Made by a program: the position numbers and the translations under genes. The notes under the pieces were generated by a model. The model worked only from the letters and a program-made list of their open reading frames with translations, had not been told where the DNA came from and ran no database searches. From Haemonchus contortus (taxonomy: Eukaryota; Nematoda; Chromadorea; Rhabditida; Trichostrongylidae), in assembly GCA_000469685.2 (NCBI GenBank), contig LS997567.1, positions 5,411,374-5,475,373 of the forward strand: a stretch of DNA of 64,000 nucleotides. The letters run 5' to 3'. Positions 28,001 through 40,000 of this stretch are shown piece by piece (the first letter of the stretch is position 1; every line of letters starts with the position of its first letter).

Positions 28001-28658
28001 AGAAGGCGGGAAATCATGTGCGAGCGCTGGGGCATAATTTTTTGGCTCGAAATCTACGGCTATTACTACTTTTGAGTCATTATGAATTTACTTTTTGCTC
28101 AGTTGAGGGAGGAGGATTTCCCCTGGCCTGTGAAGATTCATTATCGCATGCTAGACTTCGCGGGAAACGAAAGCACAACACGTATAGGTATCGATCGGTA
28201 TCGAAACGCTGGCTCTTGACGGGTTCGACTTTATCAGAAGCAATGAAATCTGTCAGAAGCAGAAGGTTGCACGAGCATTAAACTGAATTGAATGTTTCTC
28301 CTCATAATGTTGGGTCTAACAACACCAAAGGATTCGTAAAATTATTAGGACTGGGAAAGAAAACACAAATTTCGTGGAATAACTAGGTCAGGGACTTCGT
28401 TTACTCATTGATGGCAAACATATATGATCCCTATAATGTTGTTTTCAATTACCATGTGTAGGTCAAGAGGCGCCAGCGCTGTGCTGCAGTCAAATCAGTT
28501 CAGCGCGCTGCAATGAAACACGGCACGGCTACATGTGGTGACCTCTTTTGGCGCGCAGCGGCCGCGCTGGCATCTTTTAGCCCACACTTCTTGTAATCTC
28601 GTGTCATTTTCTTTTTCTCGTCCGTTCTTCAATTCAATTCTTCGTGCTTAGCACTCGT

Positions 28659-31600
28659 ATGCGTTTTTCACCGAGTCTAGAGCTTTTTGAGGAAGAGCTG
28701 GAGGCAGAATCTGAGGACAGGACAGGGGCGTCGCCCCCTTTCGATGTTCTCCCAACCGAATTGATCTGCCGAATCTTCAACTATCTCGAACTCAAAGAGC
28801 GTGCTATCGCAGAACGAGTATGCTTGATTGGATTGATGGCTATTTTTCCGTGAACTGCTTTGATTAGCACTTTTTCAGGTATGCTCTCGATGGCACAACA
28901 TTCTAACATCACGAGATTGTCCTCTGGCCGATGTCGTCGTGGTGAATCTGTTCGAGCCAAACGTATGGGTGGACACGATCGCGAAAAATAGATATACAAC
29001 GTAATTAGGTTACTTCTCTCTTTTTATATATTCTACATGATGCCCAGTAAGTCGCTGAAGAGTAATTGCGTCTTTTTTCTTTATACATCTTCTTTTGAGT
29101 TTTCCGGAAGTACAAAAAAGCGTTCAACGTCGCTTGCTCTATTCCCGTGGAATAGTTAGCGCTGCAAATGTAATTGCGAAAAGGGGGCACTCCTTTTCTC
29201 TAACCTAGACGTTAGAGCGTAGAGAAAGAGGGGAAGCCAATCACTATAGCAGGCTTGCAGATAGCGGGACAGAGAGAAACGGACTACCGAAGAACGTCCG
29301 TTGCGCGCGTCCGGCGAAAGTAGGTCACCCCACCCACTTCGCGCGCGGCGCACCACGCCGAGGTCTCGAGATGACATTATAGTGCCACCAAGTGTTAGTG
29401 GACCGAATGACTTGCATTTGTCTGTGTTATTTTCTCTTTGAACTGACTGCCGTGGACCAAGCGCAAAGCGTATGCCCCACTGACAACTGCGACGTCTGTC
29501 AAGTATCGCGGGCTGACTCGCCGCGTGCGACGACTGCGGCGTGACCTAGTTTCAACGGACGCGCGCAACAAAGCTCACCCACGGACTACCTGTCCTTCTC
29601 TGCGCTCTAGCAACTAGCGTTAGAGGAAAAGGGTGAATCCCTTCTATATTTCACCTATATAGCTGCTATATTTTCTATTTCCACTTGAAATTCGTTGATT
29701 ACATTTTCCGCGATCCTATTTTAGTGTTAAAGGCACATTCGTGAATGATTTCGATGGATTACGGAATGTCTTTCGACATATATCCACCGCCCACACTGCT
29801 AAACTGTGGTTCTATACCGAAGAATTCGCCAAAAATTGCATCGGTACGTTTAAGTTGGTGCTACGTGAAGATATCACTCAAACGCGAGCCCCAGATGGGA
29901 GCAGTTAATTTAAAAAGGGGCGCGGCCAAAGCTTGTTCCGGAAGTATTATTTTGGAAAACACGGGCAAGCTAACAGAATGATCTATACTTCATAAACTTC
30001 TTCTTCGGTTGGAGTCGTAACGCCCTGCAAGAGCTATGAGCGAGTATATTGCTGCAGTAAACAAGTTGCTCGTGGGGGCGCGGTCTCTTGCGATCCCTCC
30101 CACTTGGTGCACCAATAGGAACGGCATGCTATTTCAGGGACACCGCTTGCACGCCTAGTATGGCCACCTCCTCTAATGACTTCAGTCCCTGGTTCTTTTT
30201 TTTTCGTTTTCATAAAAAACATTCTTGTTATTACTTGTTGTTTACGTTCTCTTTGAGTACTTCGTAACAACGTTTAAATTCACCAAGTGAAGGGTATGTT
30301 TTTGGCAGACGATAGATTCAAAAAGGAGAGGTTGTGTCACGTAGTCATCCATGGGTTTTAATTTAAGCTCTACAAACACCTATCAGTCACATGCATAGCG
30401 ATACCTTCGAGCAATACTAGTAATAAACATTCAGTAAATGGGTACCCTATTGTAGTGCTATTTTTGCAGGTATTGTAATTATCGTTTGAACTTCAGATGC
30501 TATTGCGGAACAGTTAGATGTGAAGTGTGTTGATGTCTATCCATATGCGGATGTACATGTTCTACCGTATCTCCACCAACGTCTTCCATATCTGTCAGCA
30601 TTGAATATGCGGCCACACTCGAATCAGTTCCATGCTTCTGGACTTGAGCTACCATCATTTCCAGATTTCACCAAACTGACTACCCTTATACTGGATAATT
30701 ATGGTGTAGGTAAGTCAGTTTGATCATATTCTCAATTGTCAAAGTGCGGTTAAAGACAGTAGATACACTTGATGCATTGGGAATATGTGATGTAGATTAG
30801 CAAGCCATAGCGCAGCTCGATTGGTTGAAGAAACTCAGCACACTTCTCATTGGTGCGTTGTCAAACTGCACGCCGCTTACATAGCGTGCAGTTCGACAAC
30901 GCGCCAATAACAAGAGCGGCGGGTATTACCGATCTCCGCGAGCAAATTTACAGTGAGCCCGCTGCGTTTTAGTACTCGAGATAGTGCTGGGCTCTAATAT
31001 AAGTGCTATATTGACAGAAATGATCAAAAATTTCAGAAGGTGACTATGAATTTCCAAAGACGGTGACCTCACTGGATTTTTCGAAACGGGAACAGTCTCA
31101 TTATCAAGCTCTATTGCCGAAGCTTGCCCACCTTACGGATCTCGAGTATTTTACACTTTCACATGCTGATATGTCGCGTCCAGAAGATTTTAAAACATTC
31201 GTTCGAGTTGTGTCCAGCACCAATTTGCCCAAGCTCTCCATTCTTGTGAGTTTTAGCAGTCTACCTTATATAATGCATTGCTCTCATTTAATTTTCTGCT
31301 TTCAAGTTATAAAATGGCATTTGTGGAATTTGTGAGGTAATGTTGGATGTAACATTCGTTCTCTCGGGGAAATATGGTTTTTGTGCGTCAAAAAAATCTC
31401 TGAACCTATCTTACCTTTGGGTTTCAATTGTATCGAAGCCTGGTCCAGATTTGAACTAAAGCGGCATTTTACAGAATTTACGGATGTGCAAGATATGCTC
31501 GTTGAATCTACAAGGAAATGAATTCGAAATGAATTTGAAGATGATCAAATTCGACCTCTGCTACGGAGATATTTTAGCAGCCATGAAGGACTTCATCAAT

Positions 31601-34599
31601 TTCAATCAGTAAGGAATTTTAGTTTATCCATTACTTTCAAGCGGTGGCAGTGCTGGGTGAAGACGGGCACTTGGAGGCGGATCCAAGGCAATCAGCCACT
31701 GAGGGCTGTGCTATGCTTCCTAGAAAGTCTTCCATTGGCTGACCACTCACTGCCCCAGTGCATCTGTTGTCTTGAATATTGAAAACTTAGGTCAATCATT
31801 CTTTGGAGGTCTTTCATCAACAAAGAGATAAATCCTCTCTGCAGTACTGTCTGAGCGTATACTATTATATGAGGCCTAGCAGTTATTTTGACTTATTTTG
31901 ACTCTCCCAATTCAGTTTTTTTTTCATTTTAGGAAACTGAGCATCTTAGCTGTCAATGTTCTTTGTAATCGGAGTTCCTTGGAAAGTGTATACAGTGTTT
32001 GTTGCGAACTTCGACGAAAACGAATAGGGCTACATCTCTCCATTTTGCAAAATTATCCTGATCCCAAATCTTTCGAGTGAGTGTCTTGAAATTTCTGCTT
32101 TTCAGCTGTTTCCATATTGACTGTTGACAAATTATTCTTTAACAGATTATCTTTTGCATTTACTGTTTGTCTTTTTCGTTTGTTTCGATTTCCCTTTGTC
32201 AATCTTCCAACAGTTTTGAATATTTGGTGTTCTTCTGCACCGATCGTAATTATTTTCAGATCGCCATTCCAAGAGCTGAGGCCACCAACTTCATTATTCT
32301 ATGTGCTGACAAAATTTGAGGTTCAAAAGTTTATAATTATTTCTTCGTATCATTGGAAAGCGATATTTTAACGATTACTTGCAAAGCGTTGACGGAGGCT
32401 TGACCGACTGTCCAGTTCGGTGTGCCCATAGATACGGACAGGTGATAAGCGACATTGACAGGTGGCAGTAATAGTGCAAGGTATAGCCAAGGTCTCTGCT
32501 TACCAGTTCTAAGCAGTAACCACAAGTGGGCAGCACATGGCTGGCCCTTTAATTCGGGTAACCCAGCTTTTTGCAAAGTCATGGGTTCACCTTCCAAAAC
32601 GGAACGGCCAGAATACTTTCACACCCTGAGAAAGAGCGGCTTGCCTAAATTATTACTTCTTATTTCTAGTAAAGTAGCAGTTAAAAGTTTGGCACAAGTC
32701 ATTCGGTCATCAACAAGATCGTGTTCCCATAGAATAGTGGGGGAGGGAACTTTTAAGGGGATGATTAGGTGACCCTATCGGGCGAGTGATGGAATGCCCT
32801 CGTCACAGCGCTTTCTCCTTGATTTTTGCCTCTCTGTCGGTTTACAACCGTCCCGAAAGAATGGGGCTTAGTAGTAGATCCACTACAGTTACCACAGTTA
32901 TTACCTGTTCCCAAACCTGAGTAGAAACATTATCTATAGGGGTTAATTTTTGCAGATTTTTTTCCACAACACAATAAGGATGTGCTGCAGAGTGTCAGTG
33001 TTGCGCGCGGTCGCGTCGCGGCGCAGCTAGCTTGCTTGGCTATCCAACGTTGATTATGTTAATCAAATATTTACCTTGAAATTATTATTAAAACTGGGTT
33101 TTCAGGCCTCCTTTGTTGAGGACGTTGTATTATTCCAAACGTTATTGATGTCGGGGACGTTCAAAGTACTGCGTGAGTGCAAATTTGTTGAATGTGATGC
33201 ATTAACGAGTGAAGTGCTTCAACATCTATCTGAGGTACGTTTTGTTAAAGGGACAGTAGTCCCCTAGTACCACTAAAGATAGTGAGTGATACCGTTATTC
33301 CAGTCTGCACCTGTCCTTCGAAAACTTGGCGTGCTTTCTTGCGCGAAACCGAAGGATGCCGATTTGCTCGTATTCGTCTCAAGCATGCCTGCAAGGACGA
33401 CACTTCATCTACAGGTTTCTCGGATTTGGAGTTTGCAGGCAGTAGTTGATATAGGGCCTATTCTCAGTTTACTTTATGACTACGACTGAGGTACTGGTCC
33501 TTTCCTACCGCTGAGTCTCTTCACGGGTTTAGCGGCACGCTCATAAGAAGAGGATTTTATAAAATCGTAAACAGGTTAGGATCAGTGAATATGGGTTTCT
33601 TGGGTCCCAGAAAACCAGAGGTCTGTTTATGTTTGTCTGATTTCCCATCGCTTTACTTAACAGCTTTTGAACTGGTAAAGGGAAAGTTCGAAAGCATGGG
33701 AACATCCATTTAGCGATTTCGTCGTAAAAGGATTCCCACGGAGAGAACCTCATCTAAGTAACGGGACGGTCAAGGGCCGTGGACAAGGGTAGAAGTTGAG
33801 ATTAGATATAGCCTTAGGCTGTTGGCAATATCGATTGAAATCATGGGTTGGTGCGCAGATCCCAAAAGATGGGAAGGGATGAACTATAGGGCGAACAATA
33901 GACGTTAAAGCTAGATAGTAGGGTAGAGGTTGTAGATCAAAATAATCGATTCTCACACCTATTATACAAACTCTGCCCTATCTAGTATAGCAATGGTGAT
34001 CTAACTGCTTGATGAGAGAATGCATTTCACCTACTTAAGTAATTTCTAGCCAAGCATGGGCATGGGCAAAGTCAGTATGAAAAGGTTGATATGGAGATCT
34101 AGAACATCGTCAAACCTCGTTTTCCCTCTCTGGGAGAGCAGCAGTTTGATTTATTGAGATAAGCCTGCTAAAGCTCATCTACATAGTTCATACAGTATTG
34201 ATTGATTGACCCCGTTGTAGTTGCTTAGGGAAATTAGAAGCGAAAAGTTCCAGATCACTTGGAGAAGGGACCGTCGCATCGGAAGCTTGGCAGCTTGCTA
34301 TCTTTCACTGGTACATGAACATCGTGAAGCGATCAAAGGCAAGAAAGCCCGATTCCTCTCAAAAACCTTCTCAGCGAGCGAAGAAGGAGAGGAGATTATT
34401 ATCTGGGACCGTGAGAGTGGCAAAACTGTACAAATTCGAGTAAGTTGTTGAAAAGTATTTACAAGTTTCTTCGCTTCCAAGGGAATTTATACATCAGGAT
34501 TATAACGACCATCAGAAATACCGTACACTTGGTTTCATCGTTGGACCACCACCTGTCCAAAGCACGGAAGATATGTTGGAAGCGAATGACAATGCATAG
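28659..34599 (+). CDS. F-box protein with a leucine-rich C-terminal region
   Basis: Probable substrate-recognition subunit of an SCF (Skp1-cullin-F-box) ubiquitin ligase. Twelve exons: 28659-28817, 28879-29000, 29725-29843, 30497-30709, 31037-31245, 31475-31608, 31933-32076, 32260-32320, 33106-33234, 33304-33414, 34221-34439 and 34498-34599 (TAG). All phases agree, giving 573 residues. The F-box covers residues ~27-70 (FDVLPTELICRIFNYLELKE, then VCSRWHNIL). The rest has repeated Leu-rich strands (LPYLSALNM, FTKLTTLIL, LPKLSILNLRMCKICSLNL), consistent with degenerate LRRs of an FBXL-like or nematode F-box protein. The C-terminal exons are charged. A CTTAG acceptor 7 nt before the ATG suggests SL trans-splicing. 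Introns hold MITE B2 and a hairpin. The target is unknown, and orthology to a named gene was not assigned. Confidence 0.88.
29289..29580 (-). mobile_element. MITE family B, copy 2
   Basis: Reverse orientation relative to 6541. Flanked by a perfect ACGGACTACC repeat at 29279-29288 and 29581-29590 (9-10 bp duplication). Located in intron 2 of the F-box gene. Confidence 0.9.
30848..30908. repeat. Hairpin with ~25 bp arms
   Basis: CATTGGTGCGTTGTC and GACAACGCGCCAAT arms, with GCACGC/GCGTGC closing the loop. Intronic in the F-box gene. Looks like a small fold-back repeat. Confidence 0.7.
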
Positions 34600-35644
34600 C
34601 TCTTCGCATCTTTCTCAGAGATTTTATGTAAAAAAAAATTTTCTAGTGAGTCAGCTCAGTGAACGTGTAATGTTACTCTCCAGAAATACCTGTAAGGTCA
34701 GTCAGTGTCCATTGTGAGCCTTCAGGCAGTGAAGGTAATGGAAATTCTTCATTGGCTGAAAGACTTATGGACAATGCCTGGGACGAGTTTATGGGCGGAG
34801 ATAATATCATCTTAGGGTTCTTCCTATTGGTGGATCCCTCCTTTTTAGTGGGTTCGAGACAGCTGCTGTTCTCTACCACATCTTTCCGCCCATATTCTCA
34901 TAAGTACTGTGTCACTAAGAGAGAATTTTTTAGATGATGGTCATTTTGCTTTTTTTTTTCGAAATACTGCAGTATTAAGCGTAATGAGGTCCATTGACTT
35001 ATCGATTTTACGATTTTGGTTACATTATATGAAAAATGGTGGCGACTAAGTCATGTGCACTATGAGTAAGACGAAATTTGAATTTTAGAAATTACTTCAC
35101 CAGTATTCCTTTTTTTGAAACCTGATTATGATTATATTTTGCGGCACTTGATTCCAAGTCACAGTTGTTAATGTTGTCATCACTGGTTTCGTTTATTATA
35201 AGAAGTGAACATCATGAGTGGTCCGAATATTTATCGATCGCCCTCCGCTATTGAGCTCTGATTGGTGCTTTTCAGTTGCTATCCAGTCTAGTGAGTGACA
35301 CTCCACTGCTTCAGTAGATTCTGCTAGATTTTTGTCCTTTCCAAAGGAATTAGTTACCGTATAGTTGACGATTTCAGGTACAAAATTCGCTGAGCCCTGC
35401 TACTTATCTTCAATACCGCTCTTGACTTCTCTTCCCCAGATTCCCGGGTAGAACGAAGGTGGGGGAGTGCCAGGTTTTACCGCTGCTGGAAGCATGAACC
35501 AACGATGAATCCTGGATCGGAATCCGTCAATTCAGTCAGATATCTAATCTCTCCGAGCGGGTATTAGGAATGAACTTCGTTAAGGAAGTTTAGAACCTTT
35601 TTCTACTACCTATAGCTAATTATATGGGACTATGAAGGGATCAC

Positions 35645-35891
35645 GGTGCGATTTTCAATGGAACTCATATGCATGGCGCATTCCAAGAAGGGAAGGCCGC
35701 TCTTGAACTGTTCCTTCACACGGACCCTCACAAAAAGCCTTCTGGAAACACCTCAAAACATTCTATCCTATGCAGCACTTGCGATTTCTGGACGACTGCC
35801 AAAAGGATGGACCTTTCGACTTATTCTAGAGAAATCAGGAGCGGTTCTGCAGTTAGCGTTACTACTGTTAAGAGGGATAGTCTTCGTTGAA
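35645..35891 (+). pseudogene. Possible flavin amine-oxidase C-terminal fragment
   Basis: A single open block reads GDHGAIFNGTHMHGAFQEG and continues KAALELF, then ends at TGA (35889-35891). The spacing of GD, HGAF, EG and AA resembles the FAD-binding C-terminal signature of polyamine/monoamine oxidases. A TGA stops the frame just upstream, so the block can only start after an AAG acceptor near 35643. No other amine-oxidase exons were found between 34600 and 35640. It could be the last exon of a gene I failed to assemble, a gene fragment, or chance. Confidence 0.3.
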
Positions 35892-36278
35892 AACTAGTCA
35901 TTCCCCTGTAATGTATGGAAATCATCCAAAGAACGTCACGCGTACATATCCTAAAAGTTGTTCTCTACAATTACCAGTTTCTGCTGATTGTTTTGCTTGA
36001 TGCTATTTGAATAATTTATGGTTCGATTGTGTGGAGTTTTTGTTTCGATTATGAGAATTTTGTTTTGTAGATTGTGTTGAAGAAATGAATTGAAGATTCT
36101 TATGTGACTTTTCTTCATGCAGAGATGGAATACATCAAATACGCTGTAGTTTCCAAATGACGCACGCGTTTTCGTTTATACTATGCGCTGAGTTAGGCGT
36201 CGCCGGCATCTTCTGTAAGATACGGCAACTTGAAAAATTTTGGCTCCTGCCTACCTGAATGAGCCACTGCATAGCGAA

Positions 36279-36529
36279 GGGTGTAGAGCAGTAGGAACGA
36301 AATGGTCGCGCGCGGCGAAAGCCACGTCGCGTCGCGGAGTGTGGCAGAATGCAGCAGCAAGTAAGAAATACAGGAACAGAAGAACTAATAGTAGAATCAT
36401 GCTAAAAGTAATAATCACCTAGCGATTGAGCTGTATGAAGAACGCCAGAACTGTTACAATGGGGCAAATGGTCCGCGACAGCCGCGTGCGGCGGATCGAT
36501 TACACAAAACCGTTCCTACTGCCCGTCTC
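36279..36529 (+). mobile_element. MITE family A, copy 5
   Basis: Same family, with flanks CATAGCGAA / CATAGCAAA (36270-36278 and 36530-36538). It sits between the convergent F-box and NEMF genes. The remaining intergenic sequence (34600-37038) shows no other supported feature except the fragment at 35645. Confidence 0.87.
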
Positions 36530-37038
36530 CATAGCAAAATGCTCATATCACGAATCGTGCGGCTAATTTGAATATCATCTGGACCAGTCGACCCACACCC
36601 ATATATACCCGAGCAAACCTGTTGCACTACCACTCACCATTACTGATTTGAGTATCCCAACGTGTAATGCCAGGAACCTCATGGTTTCGAAGAAGAAAAA
36701 GGTCCTGTTCTTTCAATTTCCTCTCCAACCCAGAACCCAAACGAATGTTTCAATTCCCTGATTCATGATTACGAGCAACTGTAAATTACGGATATAACAT
36801 TTATTACGGAATTTGAAAATAAATTTACATAGTTACTTCTTCTGTGATAATCGGAATAATTCAACAGATACCATACAGAGGCTGAAATATGAGCACGTCT
36901 ATGGACGGCCACCAAATCCCGTATGCATGCAAATACTCGAGTTAAATTACAACAAGTGACTCGAAAAAAAATGACAAAAAGCAAAGACTCGTGTTGACCC
37001 ATTTAGTAACCCTTCTGGAGCATTTGAGTTGATATTGT

Positions 37039-40000
37039 TTATTTTGCATACAGCTGAGGAGCTGAAACACGGCATCCCTTCGGAATGTTACGACAAGCGT
37101 TTTCATCCCCGACGAGAGCACGAATAAGGGCCTGTTCCCGAGGATCACCGCTCTTGATGCGCTGGAACGGAAGAAAAGGGTTTTTGTGCCAAAAAAGTAT
37201 GAATCACAAAATAAGTACGATTCTAATTGTACTTACGAGGAACAGATCCAGTGCAGCTTTGCCGGCCTTGCCTTTCCTGGTTGTTCCTGGCGTGATTTTC
37301 ACTTTGTACTTAAAATTACTGAACGCCTGGAAAGAGTAACTATATGAAAATACTTAGTGCTGGGTCTAATTTAATCAGCTTAACCAACGTTTATGTGCTC
37401 CTTTATAAATAATTTTAAAAAAATTGAAAACCGCTTTCAAAGCCCATGCTTTTCTCCAAGTGAAAGGGCTAGATAAAATCTTGGAAAGTTCCCTACTGTA
37501 AGAATCTGTCCAAGATATTTCAACCGAATTCTTTCGAAAAATGATTGATACTGGGCAACTGTGATTAATACGAATTACCCTACCCCACAAAAAATTTTAA
37601 AGCCAGGAGCACATTTTAATGAACTGAGCCACACATGAAAGGACGCTTTTCAGCGACCTAGTATTTAAGGCCTACTCCAGAAAGTTCCACTCACACCTGA
37701 AGTGGAATCTGTTTTCGAATCGTCAACAAAATTCATGTAGGAAATATAAAGCTGCATTTGATTCGAATCGCAGGGATAATCAAGACAAGTTCGTACCTGA
37801 TATGGGCCCACCATGGGCACAGCATATAGGAGCACATCATCGGGAATGGGGTTACTTGTCAGATGCGAGATCAGACCTGAACAATAATCAGTAAGACGTC
37901 TTCAAAATGTCGTAGAGACGCTTCTCCTCCCTCACACACCTTCGCTATCCTCTGCTACCATCACCTCCTCCTTTGCGTCGTCATCATCATCCATGATAGG
38001 AGCCTCCTTCCCGGCTTGGTCACCATGCGACTCTTCTTTTGCGTTCTGTTCGCCATCCAACTGGAGCTCCGCAATCTGTACACATTCATGTGAGACTGAA
38101 GAAACCAATCAATACTCTCAAATTGCTGTGGAATCACACCAAAATAAGTTGCCCAAGGGCGAGAGCTCACCTGGTCTAACTCGCTGTCGAGCTGGGTGTC
38201 TTCTTCAGGAAGTTCCTCATCTTCCTCCCCATTACGATCATCATCAATTGCAGTTCCTTTGGGCTCCTGACCATCGCCTGCCAGAACTTTGCTGCCGTCC
38301 ATCTCCACCTTTCCTTTATTAGGTTCACTCTTCTTCCCAAAATCATCTTGCTTCTTCCCAGTCATCGATTGGCTATCATCTTTTGTTTGTTTACCTATTA
38401 TTCAATAAATAGAAAGGCTCTAATTCAAACATGACATTACCTGCTTCCAACTGCAAATCTGAAAATATTCGTACCTCTACTTCCAAGAAGAGCAAGACGC
38501 ATTTCACGCTCATCCTCATCCTGGTCACGGTACTTCTTTTTGATTTTATCCATCTTATGCTTCTGACGTTTTCCAATCTTCTTATTTGCCTGAAATTGTA
38601 CAAAGTAGTACAAAATACATACAAGACCAATCGCGAAAGTCTGTGCTGATCAAACCTTGCGCTCCTCTTCCTTCTTTTTTTCCAAATACTCCTGGGTTTC
38701 CTTTTCTTTGGTTTGAGCTTGTTTCTTAGGGCGACTCTTGGCAGCGAAATCGATGACAGAGTACTCTTCAACATTACCGAGTTGGCTGCGAAGGTTGACA
38801 GTCGGCACATCGAGCTGCAAGAGATTCCTTTCAATTTGATCTCACAGTAATGGCTCAAGAACGCACCTGAATGTCAGGATAATCTTCGTCAGGGTTTTCA
38901 GCTTCAGCCGCCTCTTCTTCTATGAGCACTTCCTCCTTTTCGTCCTTTGATTCAATATTGGCCTGATTATTTTCACCATCCGGCATACTCTAAACAGACG
39001 CTGGTGGAAACCATCACAGTTAATCCAGTTCAGCGGGAAATCTAAGTTTATACACAAAATGAAGTGGCGCCCCTTAAAATAGAGACTTTGCCCTTTATTC
39101 CGATTGTTATACTTAATACTTATTACTTAATTAATATGTACTTTCATTTAATCGAGGACAACACTACTTCTTCGCTAATATCCAAAAAGTCCGTAGTTAT
39201 TTGCAATTATCAGTTGCATCGATCGGAAACAATTGAAAAAGTGATGACAGAAAAGATGTTGACAACTGTTCTGTTGGAAACTGATGTTGCCACGCATGAA
39301 ACACGTGAATCGCGCAGTATGAACCCAAAATTATAAAGCATCAAATAGGCGCAGATAAGAACTGGATGGAGTGTTGATATGTACCGTTCCAATGAGGATT
39401 AGGTGTCAAGGTTCGTGATGATGAGAAGAATTTTTGAAAAACTCTCATGTAAAACGGATCAGCGAGGCAATTGTGTCTAATTCTAGATGGTTGGCAATAG
39501 TCCAAGAAAAAAATGTGTAAAAAAAGACCGATAATCCTGGAAAAAGCACATTTCAAACAAACTTACCACTATCTGCTGCCTGCGTGCAGTAACGCTAGAT
39601 TCGTCAAGTCGGAACAAGATACCAAAACCGAGGACAAGCGGACTAGCGGGCATGAAATTCTTCTTCCCTCTGATCATGAAGCTACCATGAGATAAGTATT
39701 CTCCAGATGGAGCAACTTTTGAAACCTAAACGTCATGAGGATTTTGGAACCTAAAGATCATTAGATGGAGTTATTGCAAAAAATATTATAGATGAACGAT
39801 ACAGACCTGATGATCGTAGACCCACCACGCGGACGAGATGACATGCGAACTCCAAGAACTTGAACAACAAATAGCCATCTGCGCGGCTTCTGTCATCGTT
39901 TTTGGGGGGATCGTTCCACCACCCGACTTGTTTCTATAGAAATAAATGTAAACTAAGAAAAATGGAACTGAAGCATCAAAAATGGAAGTACTTCTGGAAC

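Larger units (their letters stand above)
16110..28658. other. 12.5 kb gene-poor region
   Basis: Between the trehalose-phosphatase 5' end and the F-box gene I can support only mobile elements: a TIR element (18428-19078), a SINE (20522-20790), a SINE tail scrap (~20390-20450) and a family-A MITE (21833-22074). There are also GC-rich spots near 17985 (CCGG repeats), 26575 (CGCG palindrome) and 27340. Several 60-150 codon frames occur, but none has splice context or motifs. Two short similar blocks (near 23786 and 24845, sharing CCCACTTAAAAA) hint at another old repeat. Promoters for both divergent genes must lie within. Confidence 0.55.

Noticed and set aside
2227..34599. CRISPR array, operon or phage-like system
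   Set aside because: Repeats here are dispersed transposons, not spaced direct repeats. Genes are spliced and far apart; nothing bacterial or viral was found.
34691..34933. Possible extra exon after the F-box stop (SSLAERLMDNAWDEFMGG)
   Set aside because: An acceptor and 80 open codons exist, but joining requires an unused weak donor inside the last exon and no continuation was found. The simple 12-exon model already ends with a good stop.
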